From Alisma plantago-aquatica (Eukaryota; Streptophyta; Magnoliopsida; Alismatales; Alismataceae), in assembly GCA_963693085.1 (NCBI GenBank), contig OY856410.1, forward strand, positions 885,902,335 through 885,966,334: a stretch of 64,000 nucleotides of DNA, in the 5' to 3' direction. A program made the translations under genes and the position numbers. Position 1 is the first letter of the stretch. Every line of letters begins with the position of its first letter. The notes beneath the pieces were generated by a model, which saw only the letters and a list, made by a program, of their open reading frames with translations, was not told the DNA's origin and did no database searches. Below are positions 11,701 through 25,157 of this stretch, piece after piece.

Positions 11701-12962
11701 ATCATAGAAGTAAATTATATATCTTGTGGAACATGTGCTCACTTAATAAGAATAAGATCCCTAATGTTCACTTAGGTGACCATAATCGAGAGAATAATTT
11801 GTGTAGCTATACTAAAAATGTATATATATATTCTATTTGGCTTGACTAACATACCTAATACGTTCCTAGGATGATAAATCGAGTACTTGGACCAACAATA
11901 TAGACTGAGTTAAGCTTTAGTTGTTAAGATCAGGTATGTACATCCTCTATTTTATTTTGGGTATTATTTGACTAAACCTACATCTATTTAATGAGTCTTC
12001 TCTTGAACTATCAATTTTATTTGCAATTCAATTATTGAACATTCATAAACTAGTGAAATGTCCTTTTATAATGGGTCTCTAGATCCCTCTTGTTTTGATT
12101 ATCATTTTATGTGAAATTGACTAAAATGTTAGTCTTGCCACTCTATTTATGCATGCTACATATTTGACTAGAATATCTAGGATAGTGGTACTTATGTACA
12201 ACCATACTTATAAAGGGTGTGCATATTCCGCCCGGGGTGTGTGTTTCCACCCTTGTTTCTTTTAGGCCATGATCCTATGGTGTTATGGCCCTATTTTAGG
12301 TATATTTAGTCTACATTGTTATGTATGCAATTATTTGTTGTTTTGATATGAATTTGTAGACGATTGTTATGGCAAGACACTTTTTATTATCATGCTTGTA
12401 ATATGAATTTAATATGCCTCATTTCTTTGTTACATTTCTCTTGAACTTACCTAATTGCAAATATTTGTGGAAACATCTCTTTTTGTACTTATAACCCTAT
12501 ATAATGCCCAAATTATTTATTATATGTACATACTCAGCTCTTTGCTGACCTCTATGTTGTCTCCCATGTTCTGGGTGACGTTCCCTTCCACCCAAGTTTA
12601 GGTATATTAGAAGACAAAGATGCTAAAAGATTGATTACATGGATTTTGACATTGAGGATAGCTTGGGATAGTTGGTTTGCCCTCTACAACCGGCCTTATG
12701 TATTCATAGGTGTATGTCTTTTATTTTAGTTTTTTTTTCTGTTCCACCAAATATGGTGAGAAATAATTGTACAATTTTTTTGTAACTGTGTAATAGTTTT
12801 GTTTCCACTGCTTATTCATTATCATGCTCTGTAGTATGTACCATTTGAGAAATGAATGAAATTCCTCCATTCTGCCTTACCTTTTTGGTATGTTTGGGAT
12901 TGGATGGACTTATTCTTCAAATCAGTGAAGAGTCGACTCCATATCAGGACTCACTCTTTACA
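8741..12962 (+). repeat. Element G 5' LTR
   Basis: Begins TGTAACATACTC and ends ACTCTTTACA. It aligns along its whole length with 15403-19123, apart from the hAT-type MITE and its target duplication (10412-10932). A GC-richer island at about 9340-10410 carries poly-pyrimidine and CCCTAG-type leader-like sequence. The open frames in it are short and I do not regard them as genes. Confidence 0.92.
10412..10924. mobile_element. hAT-type non-autonomous MITE, 513 bp
   Basis: Terminal inverted repeats TAGGGGTGAG / TAGGGCTGAG are flanked by an 8-bp target duplication, GGCAGTAG (10404-10411) and GGTAGTAG (10925-10932), one mismatch. The subterminal regions are packed with GGTCCGG/CCGGTCC-type motifs in both orientations, as in hAT elements where transposase binds. 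The other LTR of G has the empty site (near 17065-17080), which proves insertion after G arrived. No transposase is encoded. Confidence 0.92.
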
Positions 12963-12965
12963 AAA

Positions 12966-12978
12966 TGGTATCAGAGCC
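12966..12978 (+). promoter_or_regulatory. Primer-binding site of G (tRNA-iMet)
   Basis: TGGTATCAGAGCC, three bases after the LTR end, is the complement of the initiator tRNA-Met 3' end used as minus-strand primer by most plant LTR retrotransposons. Confidence 0.92.
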
Positions 12979-14285
12979 TAAGTAGTCAGTAACTTGACTA
13001 TTTCAAGTTATCCTTGGTTGACCCTTAATTAGATGGGTAACCCTTAGAGGTTATTGATAAACCTATTTCCTAGTAGTCAATACCAATTTAGGTTTTCAAC
13101 CCCTGACTAATTTGGTCACTTGCACTACTCGACCCACCTATGTGAATGTGAGTTAGTCGTTAGTAACCTTTAACACTACACCCTCTTTATAGAGGTGGGA
13201 TGAAGTCACATCGAACTGACTCTTGTAGTGTTTGGTTTACATCTCATAATTTTCTAGGATATTAGCCTAAGAGCCATGAAGTGCAGATTGACTTAAATAG
13301 TCATAGATAGGTATATTCTAGTTCTCATCTTAAATCCCTTTACCTTTGTTGTTCTCTAGCACACCTTAAATACCCTACTATGGTAGTACTAAGAACACAT
13401 GAGCTATAAAAAAAATTCTGATGTAAATCTTAGGAATTTAGATGATTCCCTTGTTACTAAGTGATGGTATGAATGAGCTCAGTTATTGTTAGGCATGCCT
13501 TGCCTTCAATGTGAAAAATCACAACATAGGTATGTCCCAAGACCACTTATCTAAAGTTTGGATACCATGTTTGATTAGCTTTTATGCCTTATACATGAGG
13601 TTTAGTGGGTGGAAGCTATTAAGTTTTGTATAATATTCTTAGGAGTTTGCCTCTCTCGCCTCTTTGGTGCAATTAGATTACCCCAGTGAATGATGTTATT
13701 GGTAAATTTACTATATAGTTCATCTTGTCTTGTGATGGGACTATGGTTGTAAATCATCAAGTGTAGAAGGAACACATACACCTTACTATAATTATTGGAT
13801 GATCATATGACTCCCTTAGGTATTGCAATGAGGCTGTGTCAATTATGATTAAGAGTGACATGGGGAATGACAGATGTCTTACCTCGTTAAGGTTTGATGA
13901 ATTTAACCACACATAATAGAAAACCCTTCTCCCTTCCATGTAAAAACATAGTTGAGGTGTAGTCAAATGTCCTATGTGGTATCTGAAGGATTAGACCCTT
14001 TAAGAAAAAGGATGTGATGATAAAATAATAGTATGTGGTGGTTGAATTGGTTCTTTGGTTGATTTTGGTGCCAATTTTGGATTTTTCACTACAAGTTTTG
14101 CATCGTCAAATTTATTTTCATTATTAATTTATATGTACAAAAGAAAAGTTTTCAGATTTTATTGATGGTTTTTGGAACCAAGTCACCGCCACAAGAAAGT
14201 TGACTAGTAGAGAATCTCTTTAGTGAAGTACCTTTGGTTGGCATGTTCATCCCTTATACCCTAAGCCTAAGATTGACATAGTTAG

Positions 14286-14323
<38 letters not shown>

Positions 14324-15402
14324 CCTAGTGGATCCATCCTTTTTCCCCAGGTTACACACTAAGTTATAGTTTAAGCCTTTTAAGGGGTGGAGTCTTGAAT
14401 GATTTATTCATTAAGAATCAAACTAACTTGAGGAATGATCCTGATTAATAACAGTCACAAATAGTAAAACTTGGATAACTCCTAGCAATAGTGTTGAACA
14501 TATGTAGGGGCTACCAAACTGAGAATTCCAGATGAGCCTTGCTAATCATACCATCATAAATGTAACTTTGATAATCAAAACAGATTTTAAAATGTATTCT
14601 TGAATTACCCATAAAGACGTGTTTAAGTCGGATGGAGGTAAAAGTAAATTACACTTAAAAGCTCATATTATACCCCAAATCACTACTAATTATATGGTAA
14701 GGATGACTTTAGAGTAGAGGCTAGGGTGAACACCCTAAGTATGATAGGATTTCTGAATATTTTCTCAGGTGACCATAATAAACAGAAGTGAAAGGGAACT
14801 GACTACACATCAATCAAAACATGTGTAATGTAATGTCTAAAGTTAACTTGTGAAGGAGAAATTCAAATAGTTGCATACAACACACTATAGTGTTCATATG
14901 TGAATGAGAAAATCCATTGGCACACAAAACCCTAAACTTATACCTTGACCCTAATATGTCTATTAAAGTATAAGTGTTGTCTTAGACAAGTAACACATCA
15001 TTATTTGAACCCCTTGATATAATTCATAAATAAATTGAAGTTAATAAATAACCCTAATACTGGAAGGAAAACAAGACATATATGCACATCATACATAAAG
15101 TGACCATTGTAAATAATAATATGTCAATGATGTTTATTATGATGATGATAATGTTGATAAGTAAATTTTCCTTAGTAGTAATAATGGTAGGAATCATGGT
15201 GCTTGAGGATCTATGTTTATAGGGAAGAGTAGTTCACCAATTTAGCGGTCACAATCTGAATGGTTCTATTGGGAAATTTGTATATGAAGATTGGTCATTC
15301 ATGCTTAAGTGATGGAAGATGATGATCTATAGAGCAAACTAGCACTCATGACTAGCAGTGGATTGATTTCGAGGACGAAATCCTCTTTAAGGGGTGGAGT
15401 GT
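12979..15402 (+). other. Non-coding interior of G, with (TA)n and polypurine tract
   Basis: 2.4 kb with stops in all frames and no retroviral motifs. It contains a (TA)n microsatellite at 14290-14319 and ends with a Gypsy-like tail: CGAGGACGAAATCC followed by the polypurine tract AAGGGGTGGAGTGT immediately before the 3' LTR. This tail pattern is common in plant Ty3/Gypsy elements and points to that superfamily as the origin. Confidence 0.82.
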
Positions 15403-17794
15403 TGTATCATACTCAATTCCAGAAGCATAGGCTAATCCTCCATTCTTCTAGGCCCCTACTCGTCTGTATGATATCCAACCTCCTTCTTTCTCTCTATTTG
15501 ACATTCTTTTGAATACATACGTTTTGTATGCATAATTCACTAATTGATGATATATTAAACATTTTTGGGGACTTTATAACCCTAATTGACTCATTAAGAA
15601 CTCATAGTCATGGAACCTTAGGATTTATTATCTCCAATAATATAATTAAGGGAAATTGATGAATTAGTCACAAATATGTCAATTGTTGAGATTATTCCTA
15701 ATTTGAGCCTATGTAAGCTTCCTTATGATTAATTGAGTAAATTAGAGAAATATATATCTCAATGATTTAATTGGGTGAAGGAAAATAATGAATACACTAA
15801 ATAAACAACCAACATACAACTAATTATATTGAACACTCAATGACCAAAAAAGGCAAATTTTATTTGAAAACCATGTTCCTTGCTCCTTAAATAGCTTCCA
15901 TGCAAATTCTCAAATTAATCGGGCCATGTTTGACCCCCAATTTAATCATAAATACAAAGGTTTAATATCACCTAAGTTTGTTGGATCAAAACTAAAATTA
16001 CATTCCTCTACCACCTGTTTGTTTACTTGCCCCATGTTCATGCAACTGAAAACCAACACGACGGAGTCTTTCCCTTCCCTAGTTGCGATCTCACGCTGGC
16101 CTAGTACCCGCAATGATCGGACTGGAGACTGATTCCCCACCTCCTCCTCACTTGTGCCTATTCATATCTTCTCTCTTCCCCTCTGCACATATCTCTTCTC
16201 TCGATCCTAGCCCTAGCTTCCCTCATCTACCTCCTCCACACCGCGTCCTACACCAATGGAGCAGAACCACCAGACACAATAGCCGCCAACACTGACCCCA
16301 ATCCCTGGGCACCGTCATCTCCTTCCTCACCTCTCCTTTCCTCCTTCACATATACTCTTCCTATTCCTCTCGCCACATATATGAGGTTGATCTTCTTCCT
16401 ACCACAACACATCTCTTTTCCTCTCCACAAACCTACTAATCGCCGACCACCCTGACCTTCAGGCAATGGCCAACACTCGTGATGCTTGCCCAAGTAGACA
16501 CCCTTCATCTCGCCAACTCCAGAAGTCACCGCAAGATGTGTGGGCCGCTCACTAGCCATGGTGATAACAACAAGATCATTAGATGCCTTCAGACTCACCT
16601 CATCCACCATAGACCTTTCCTCGTCACTAATGGATCTACAAATCACCACCAACAGAGACTGTCACGGTCTCAGCGTCCTCCTGCAACTACCCCGATCAAA
16701 GGCGCAAGTTAAGATATTGACTGTTGGTTCTATATTCAACTATTAAGGTAGTTAGTCGCCATTTGGATTTTTCTCTAGATACTTAATCGCCTTCCTCCTT
16801 CCTCACCTATGAACTGCAGGTCACCATCAACAGAAGCAATGTTATGGTCTATTGATGCCCATGTACCTATAAGGCAGCACTGTCATCAGCATAGATGAGC
16901 CATAAACCATCTCCCTCCCTGCTTGGGTTGCCACCTCTCATCACCTACATAAAGATGGTCTCCTCTTGAATAGATTAGCCACATACAACTGCTTTCCTTC
17001 TCATACAACTCTGCCATTTATTAGCCTAACTTCATATCTGCTATACACACTACTTGCGCCACCATGGGCAGTAGGATCCATTGACGAGACCACCTACAAG
17101 CTTTGACTTTTCTCCTCAAGTCTGTCACCAGGCTAGCACAGTCCAGGGTCAGTTTTAACAAATTCTGAAGCCTCTTCATCAATATCAATGTTGTTTGGGA
17201 GCAATCAAACCATATCAATCATCATCATCTCATTGGTTTTGAACTTGGGGTCATAGATGAAGAATGCTAGGCACCCTTCTCATTGTAATGAAGGTCAATA
17301 TTCTTTTCATTCATGCAAATTAGTTCTTAATAAGTTCGTTAATAAGATAACTATGGGATGTATATAATATTGTGAGGGTAATGCGATATTCATATATACC
17401 GACACATTAGGTAAGTCAAATTACTACATAGTATTGTATCATGATTTCATACACTTATATACAATACACTACTACGACTACAACCAAGAATATAGTAATT
17501 TATATAGACTTACATTCTTAATATCCATAGTAATCAGAGTTTTCCTTTAAGGTTTAGAATTTGGTTACAGAATTGACCCTTATCATTTAATAGTCTTCTT
17601 GGTAATGGCTGTATTGATACATATGTTGGTATATGAGTAATGTAAATACATATCATAATATTTAATGATAATTAGACAACACAACAGGTGTACACAGTAA
17701 TGCACATAAAATTTGAGGTTAGGGATAATATCCATTTCCATAGTTGGAGAGAGAAAATACCATTTAAAATTTAATGGGAGGAATACATTCTTTT

Positions 17795-17837
<43 letters not shown>

Positions 17838-19123
17838 CTTTTTCACTTAAGATGGATCATAGAATTAAATTATAGATCTTGTGGAAAATGTGCTCACTTA
17901 ATAAGAATAAGATCCCTAATGTTCACTTAGGTGACCAGAGTCGGGAGAATAATTTGTGTAGCTATACTAAAAATGTATATATATATTCACTTTGGCTTGA
18001 CTAACATACCTACATTCCTAGGATGATAAATTGAGTACTTGGACCAACAATATAGACTGAGTTAAGCTTTAGTTGTGAAGATCAGGTATGTACATCCTCT
18101 ATTTTATTTTGGGCATTATTTGACTGAACCTACATCTATTAATGAGGCATCTCTTGAACTATCAATTTTATTTGCAATTCAATTATTGAACATTCATACA
18201 CTAGTGAAATATCCTTTTATAATGGGTCTCTAGACCCCTCCGGTTATGATTATCTTTTTTATGTAAAATTAACTAAAATGTTAGTCTTGCCACTCTATTT
18301 ATGCATGCTACGTGTTTGACTAGAATATCTAGGATAGTTGTACTTATGTACAACCATACTTATAAAGGGCGTGCATATTCCGCCCGTGGTGTGCGTTTCC
18401 ACCCTTGTTTCTTTTAGGCCATGATCCTATGGTGTTATGGCCCTATTTTAGGTATATTTAGTCTACATTGTTATGCATGTAAATATTTGTTGTTTTAATA
18501 TGAATCTGTGGATGATTTGTTATGGCAAGACACTTTTTATTATCATGCTTGTAATCTGAATTTAATATGCCTCATTTCTTTGTTACATTTCTCTTGAACT
18601 TACCTAATTACAAATAGCCCCCTACTTGTGGGAACATCTCTTTTTGTACTTATAACCCTATATAATGCCCAAAGTGTTTATTATAAGCACATACTCAGCT
18701 CTTTGCTGACCTCTATGTTGTCTCCCATGTTCTGGGTGATGTTCCCTTCCACCTAGATTTAGGTACATTAGAAGACAAAGATGCTAAAAGATTGATTACA
18801 TAGACTTGGACATTGAGGATAGCTTGGGATAGTTGGTTTGCCCTCTGCAACCGGCCTTATGTGTTCATAGGTGTATGCCTATTATTTTAGTTTTTTTTGT
18901 TCCACCTTATATGGTGAGAAATAGTTGTACAAAGAAATTTTTTTAACTGTGTAATAGTTTTGTTTCTGCTGCTTATTCATTATCATGCTCTGTAGTATGT
19001 ACCATTTGAGAAATGAATGAAATTCCTCCTTTGCTTCTTACCTTTTCAGTATGTTTGGTATTAGATGAACTTATTCTTCAACTCAGTGAAGAGTCGACCC
19101 CATATCAGGACTCACTCTTTACA
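15403..19123 (+). repeat. Element G 3' LTR
   Basis: Begins TGTATCATACTC and ends ACTCTTTACA; 3721 bp. It lacks the hAT-type MITE. It carries a compound (AC)n(AT)n microsatellite at about 17795-17837 where the 5' LTR (near 11655-11672) has only a short TA run. Confidence 0.92.
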
Positions 19124-19486
19124 TATTGCTTACCCTATTGGTCAACAATTGTGAATTCTTTCAAGTTATATCCAGTTATCTAACTCTAAGATCATAGGAT
19201 CATACTAGGGTATTCAATTATGGTTGAGACTATAGTTTATTATTGTTCACCAATTTCCCATAGTTCAATTGTTAGAGTTACTATATCATAAGATTTCATG
19301 TCCATGGAATACTAATTAGTCACTTAGGGTTATAAGATCCCATTAAGGTATGAACTATTCTAAAGTAGAAAAGTATGGATATTAATAGGTAGTTAATGGG
19401 AAAAGGGAGCTCAAATATCTACATCATCAAATAGGGCCTAGAAGAATGGAAGATTAACATATATGCCTATGATTGAGTATGCTACA
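19124..19486 (-). repeat. Element F 3' LTR, proximal part
   Basis: Continuation of F's 3' LTR on the right side of G; it starts with G's duplicated target TATTG. It matches 56665-57019 (F 5' LTR) and ends at 19486 with the antisense of TGTAGCATAC, the LTR start. The adjoining antisense AAGGGGTGAAATGT (19487-19500) matches G's polypurine tract. Confidence 0.88.
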
Positions 19487-20778
19487 ACATTTCACCCCTT
19501 ACATAGATTTATCTTTGATATCTGTTCATCTACAATATGGAATATTTAGTAATATTAAGAAAATTATATGTTTATAAGTCACTTAATGTAATGAACCATG
19601 ATATACTATCTCATATGGAATTTATGTCCTTTCGCAGGGTAGAAACCTATACTACCACCTTAGTGTTCTCATAGGTATGCTGAACTAGGGTTGTCATAAT
19701 AGGATTGTCTCATCGGTATTGTTTCCATTATGGTTACTTATACTATTATAACATTGTCACCATCTACTTACAATGAACATCATCCTATTTCTTTTTTATT
19801 ACGTGTACATGGTCACTAGGTTCTACTAAAACTTCTCATTTTAAATCACATAATCTTGAATAAGCAGTCTTCATAAATAGCTTACCATTAAATGACAACC
19901 ACTAAGTTGATGGACTAAGCTTGTTTAGAAACAACAATCCTCCACAAGCATAATCATGTTTTCTATTATCAACATTATTACTATTATTTCCTTTTATGTA
20001 TATCCTTTTTATTACGTTTAGGTGTAAAAGCAGTATTAGGGTATAACATACATATAAGACCTTATTTCATCTTAGGATTACAATCATCAATAACTGTAAC
20101 TTCATTATCGATTTTACCCAAGGAATTGACTATCTATTGTCTAGTGTCCAAACATTTCATATAGTTGATTTGGAAGATAAGGGTAAATGTATAAGATTAG
20201 GGTTTGATTCCCAATAATGATTACCATTCACATTTGAAAACTATAGTGTATTGTATGCAACTTATTGAATTAGTCCTCCATGTATTAGGGAACACATCAA
20301 TTAACATAGATTTTGACTAAGGTGTACCTTTTTCATTATCACTTTGGTTTATTGTGAACATAAGGATAAGATGCACACTCATTTTATTTTTACTTATCTT
20401 TCTAAGGTATACCAGTTCACATACATGAAGATAAACTTTTAGGAGTTATTTATTATCCCACTATTATTTGTGGTACTCAAATTTGTAAGGTTTACCTACT
20501 TACCCTTGTTAGGTGGTAGCTACACTCTTCAGACACTATTATTGGAAATCATGGGTTTATTGATTATTAAAATCATTATTAATTATATTATTATTAATTC
20601 CATCATTCCTTAAGTTAAGCTTCATGCCTACTGAATAAAGCATGCAAGGCTCCACCCTTTACAAAGATTAATCTATAACCTAGATAAACATATATAGAGG
20701 AAACATGGGTAGGTTATTTAGGCTATACACATCCATAAGTTCATATAATTACACTCTACATCATGCTTAGGCGTAGGG
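19487..20778 (-). other. Element F interior, part 3 (polypurine-tract side)
   Basis: Non-coding. It starts with the antisense polypurine tract and ends at the TAGGG target of D (20774-20778). The stretch near 20210-20290 is the reverse complement of G's interior near 14850-14935 (shared TTGCATACAA and CACTATAGT), confirming the family link. Confidence 0.8.
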
Positions 20779-23700
20779 TGTGACATCCCACTATCACACA
20801 GACAACGAAATGCCATGCGAAAACGTGCGGAACTACCATAAACCACATATTATCGAAAACACAAGAATTAAAACCGATTGCGGAAAGTAGGTAAAAGAAA
20901 ACTATTACATCCAAATCCTGCAAAGAAACATGTTATATAAATAATTACAAGCCTTGATATATGTCCACAACTTATAGGAACCAGCTGTCTTGTCAACACA
21001 AGAGTTCGTCACCTGTTTATACATACATAACGGGCCACACCAGGCCAACATCAGGATATACAAAGATACAACAGCTATACATCGTGAAACATCGTCAAAA
21101 CACTTCTGAGGACCTGAGAGTACATGGATGACTCTAGGACTCTACTACAAAACTACCAAAACATCAACATATCCATCTCTTGCCTTCTACTTCTCTTCTT
21201 GCTACTCGACCACAATCTCACGACCACCACCACATCTAGCACAATCACTTAAAAAGTTTGTAAACCAACAGGGTGAGACACATAGTCCCAACGAGAAACA
21301 TAACTCCCCACCGAAACTATAAAACTTCAGAAAAGCTAAAGCACATAAAGTAGATAACTGATATAAGCAGATTATATGAGCAGCATACCGAGCATGACTT
21401 ATTTTATTAATAAACTTACCAAGGTATCCAGGAGGCATATATCCAGATATTCTTATGGAACATGATTTACTAGATAAGATTTATGGGAGCTTATCACAAA
21501 ACATATGGAACGAACAAATAACTGCAAGGTATAATTAGATCAACTACACAAGCAAGGCCTCAACCAATGTTCCATGTTCTGCCCTAAGTAGTATATACTA
21601 TTCGAATGGATTACATATCATTATGCCCTGAGGAAGTGAGCCGTACTACTCAAATCCAACCATCGGCTGCGAAGCCCAAGTCGGTGCCATACAAGGTCAA
21701 TGGAAGAGCCAGACTCCATGACCTCACCACCTCGTGCTCAGTGCACGAGTGCCAATCAAGAAGGACCACAATCTCATGCTTAGGTGGTCGCAGCCACAGG
21801 GTCAGGCTACCCTCTGCCTAGCCCACCTTGGTACATGTATTGGCGCTAGAGAAACCGAGCCACGAACATGTTCTCCGTGCTCCATAATCATTGAGCAATG
21901 GGCCTGTTCACCATGCTCTTATCACACATCCTGAGCCATGGGCATGTTCACCATGCCCTATCATATTGAGCCATGGGCCTGAATCCGCGCTCTGGAGTCT
22001 ACAACCAAATTTTCACTCTAATCCTCCTACTTTTGGCTAGGAGCAACCACACATATTCAATAATATGCGCTTCCGGATTAACCCGCAGGAGAACCCGTTT
22101 CACCATCACCAGCTACTGACGATGATGGATCTATGGCCAGGGAAAACTACATGATGAGTTTCACTGTAATTAATTAGTATATTTTAGGTGGATTGTTGAG
22201 GCAACCAAGTTGTAAAACATAAGCAACATTGAGTTGCATTATTACTGTCCTTATCACAATATCATGGGATCTCAATCCCTCACCACAGAATGCCACTGCC
22301 TCTCAAGGCATCATCACCATGGGATAACAATCCCTTGTCTCTACATCATAGGATAACACCTCAACTAGGCACTCAACCTTTATCAGGTCCACATACCTTT
22401 CTCATCATACTGGTGATACATATTATCTCATCAACAAGGATTACCATCATTCAGTGTTATTCAAACACATATATTTCATAGCTCTTACCTAGCTATGAAT
22501 TCATCTAATATACCTGCGTGGTTAGTATGCACATCAAGAGAGATAACTCCAATCAACAAACACAAATCTTTCTGATTATCATGCTATTAGGGTTGTAGAT
22601 ACACATGTTTGGAACAATCATCCATGATCATAATTATAAGAGGCATAACGTTGTATTAATTACATTATTGTTATCAAACCATGGGCATCCACTATGCCCT
22701 TATCTTATAAACATAACCGTGTGTCTTATCATATTATGTATCATCATCTTTAAGCATCAAACATATCACGATTCACAACCTATCATCCATATTGCATCAT
22801 CAACATAGGTGTAGTTTCAAGATAACAAATCATCAACTTAGGTTTTCCGGGTTGAGCATAACCCTCACCGAAAGTACCATATACCTTTACTATAGGTGTG
22901 GTGGGTAGCTCCATCCCTCACCCAAAGGGATATCAGGTAAGGTAACATCCCTCACTAAAATCCTATCGGCTAGGGCACTTAGCCACACATATCAGTCAAT
23001 GATGGGGTGCATCATGCACAAGGGATATCAGGCAAACAAAGATGATGTGTATCGTGCAACTGGTCTATAATCTATTTATCATGCAACCAAGGAACCAGGG
23101 GTGATATCGTGCATCTCATACCGTGCAACCAAGTAGCAAGGGTGTGTCGGGCAACACAACTAGCCCTAACGGTCAAGACCCTATCACCCATTAGGGTTAG
23201 GTTCATATCGGGCAACGTTCTTCACCATAACGGCCAAAGCCATAACGGCCAAGGCAATGGCACCCAAGCTCAACACTATGTCGCCCAACAAGCTTACTAC
23301 AACAAATGACACCAAGGCACCACAAGGTGGCCTGCCATCCAACTGGGTTAGGCACTACATCTCGGTCACCACTAAGGCACATATTAGGGTTTCACTACCC
23401 AAGCATCATATCGGGCAATAACAAAACTAGCCTATGTCACCCAAGGTACAAAACAGAGGTATCTACTAAGCACCATGTCGGCCAAAGGCACAACACCAAC
23501 TAAGGAAAAGGTACATCTCGGTCAAGGCATATCGCCCAAGGACATTAGCAAGGTTAAGGGGTCATATCGGGCAACAAAGCCAATAGAACTCAACTTATCA
23601 TATCGTCCAAGCCAAAACCCTAGAAGAGGGGTATCATGTAAAGCACAAGGTCCATATCAGTTTGTTCATCACCAACCTCAAGATCACCATCATCAAACCC

Positions 23701-25157
23701 TAATAGATCAAGAAAGTTGGCTCACCTCTCAACAACCAAGAGAGAGGGGTTTTGCACAACCTCCATCACATATCAGGCAACATGGTGGATCATCCCCACA
23801 CCGGTCAAGATCCCAACCTCCACTAGGTCAACATCCAACCAAGGCTCACCTCTCAAATCTATGGTGAGAGAAGGGTATTGCCCAAGCAACTAGAGTATAG
23901 ACTCACCTCTCAACAACCAAGTGAGAGGGGTTTTGCCTACACCACTAGAGCTCAGACTCACTTCTCTAAACCAAATGGAAGAGAAAGGGGTTTTGCCCAA
24001 GAAACCCTAAACTCATGGTTCAGCTACCAAGGTCAAGAACACATCAACAACATATCCATCATATATTCAACAAGATTAAAGGTACAGACTAGGGCAAGAA
24101 ACATATCTAACAAGATGCATGGCCAATCAAGATGAAACATAAGCATGCAATAAGAAAAGGAAGTAGTATAGCTAGGGTTAGGAGTTATGTAACCCACCTT
24201 AAGCAAGCTCCAAGCTCCTAGCGCCAAGCTCCCAAGCTCCAAGCACCACCTTCGGCCATCACAAGAAGAGAAGCAAAGCTCATAATGACCGTGGCCGAAG
24301 AACAAGGAAGAATTAAGGAGAGGAAGGTGCTAAGGAAAGAGGGGGAGATGCTCACCACAAGAAGAGAAGTAAGACACTATAGGGTTCAACCACCACTAGA
24401 GGAAGAAGAAGAATCCAAGAAGATCGGCCACCAAGCTTGCTCTACCAAGTGTATCGGCCACCAAGCTCACCAAGGAGATGTATTGGCCACCAAGGAAGAA
24501 GGGATGCAACTAAGGAACTAAAGGGATCCTAAGCAAGAGAAAGGAGAGACATATATAGAAGAGGGTGAAGAGGAAACTAAGGCAAGGTGTCACCCAACCT
24601 AGGGACACTTGTCCATGGGGTAAAGCCACCTACTCATCTCGCCACTTCCACATGTCCAAAGCATTTTCCACATGCAAGCAACAAGCACTAAGTGTCCACA
24701 AGGGGGTGACACAAATGATGCAAGGTGGTGGGGGTGTGTGTCACCCATCATGGCAAACCGTCAAACCCACCAACACCCTCCTTGGCCGATATACATGGCC
24801 GACACAAGGAACCAAGCTTGGCCGATACACCTAGAGCTTGCCCGATACAAGGCCCAACAAAGCAAGGCAAAGCCCAAACAAGGCTAAACAAGGCAAAAAA
24901 AAGCCCAAGGCTACTCAAACAACAAGCCCAACCCATCCTCTCAACCCTAGAGGATCAAGGAGAGAGAGAAACATCTCTCAAGGTGACAAACTTGCATATC
25001 AACCCTAAAAATTGGGTCATTTGCAAGTAGCACCTCCAACTCTCAACAAAGCACAAACAAACCCTAATCACCACTAGAGGTGATTAGCAAGCAACTAAAC
25101 ACAAGGTTTAGGCAAAGCAAATAGGATAAGCCCAAAATGAAGGTTAGGGTCCTTACA
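20779..25157 (-). repeat. Element D 3' LTR
   Basis: In + reading it begins TGTGACATCCC and ends CCTTACA; in element orientation TGTAAGG...GGGATGTCACA. It is 4379 bp, longer than the other LTR because it keeps about 720 bp (23108-23830) that the 5' LTR has lost. That stretch is rich in ATATCGGGCAA-type words. Positions about 21845-21985 hold short GAGCCATGGGC(C/A)TG-type tandem units. Confidence 0.92.

Larger units (their letters stand above)
8741..19123 (+). mobile_element. Element G: LARD-like non-autonomous LTR retrotransposon
   Basis: Complete element in + orientation. The 5' LTR is 8741-12962, the primer site 12966-12978, the interior 12963-15402, the polypurine tract just before 15403, and the 3' LTR 15403-19123. 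It is flanked by a perfect 5-bp duplication TATTG (8736-8740 and 19124-19128). LTRs are about 3.7 kb (4.2 kb with the MITE insertion) and the interior is only 2.44 kb. No gag, protease, RT, RNase H or integrase motif and no long open frame is present, which fits a large retrotransposon derivative (LARD). It sits inside the 3' LTR of F, a relative in opposite orientation, so it must be moved by proteins supplied in trans (inference). Confidence 0.92.
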
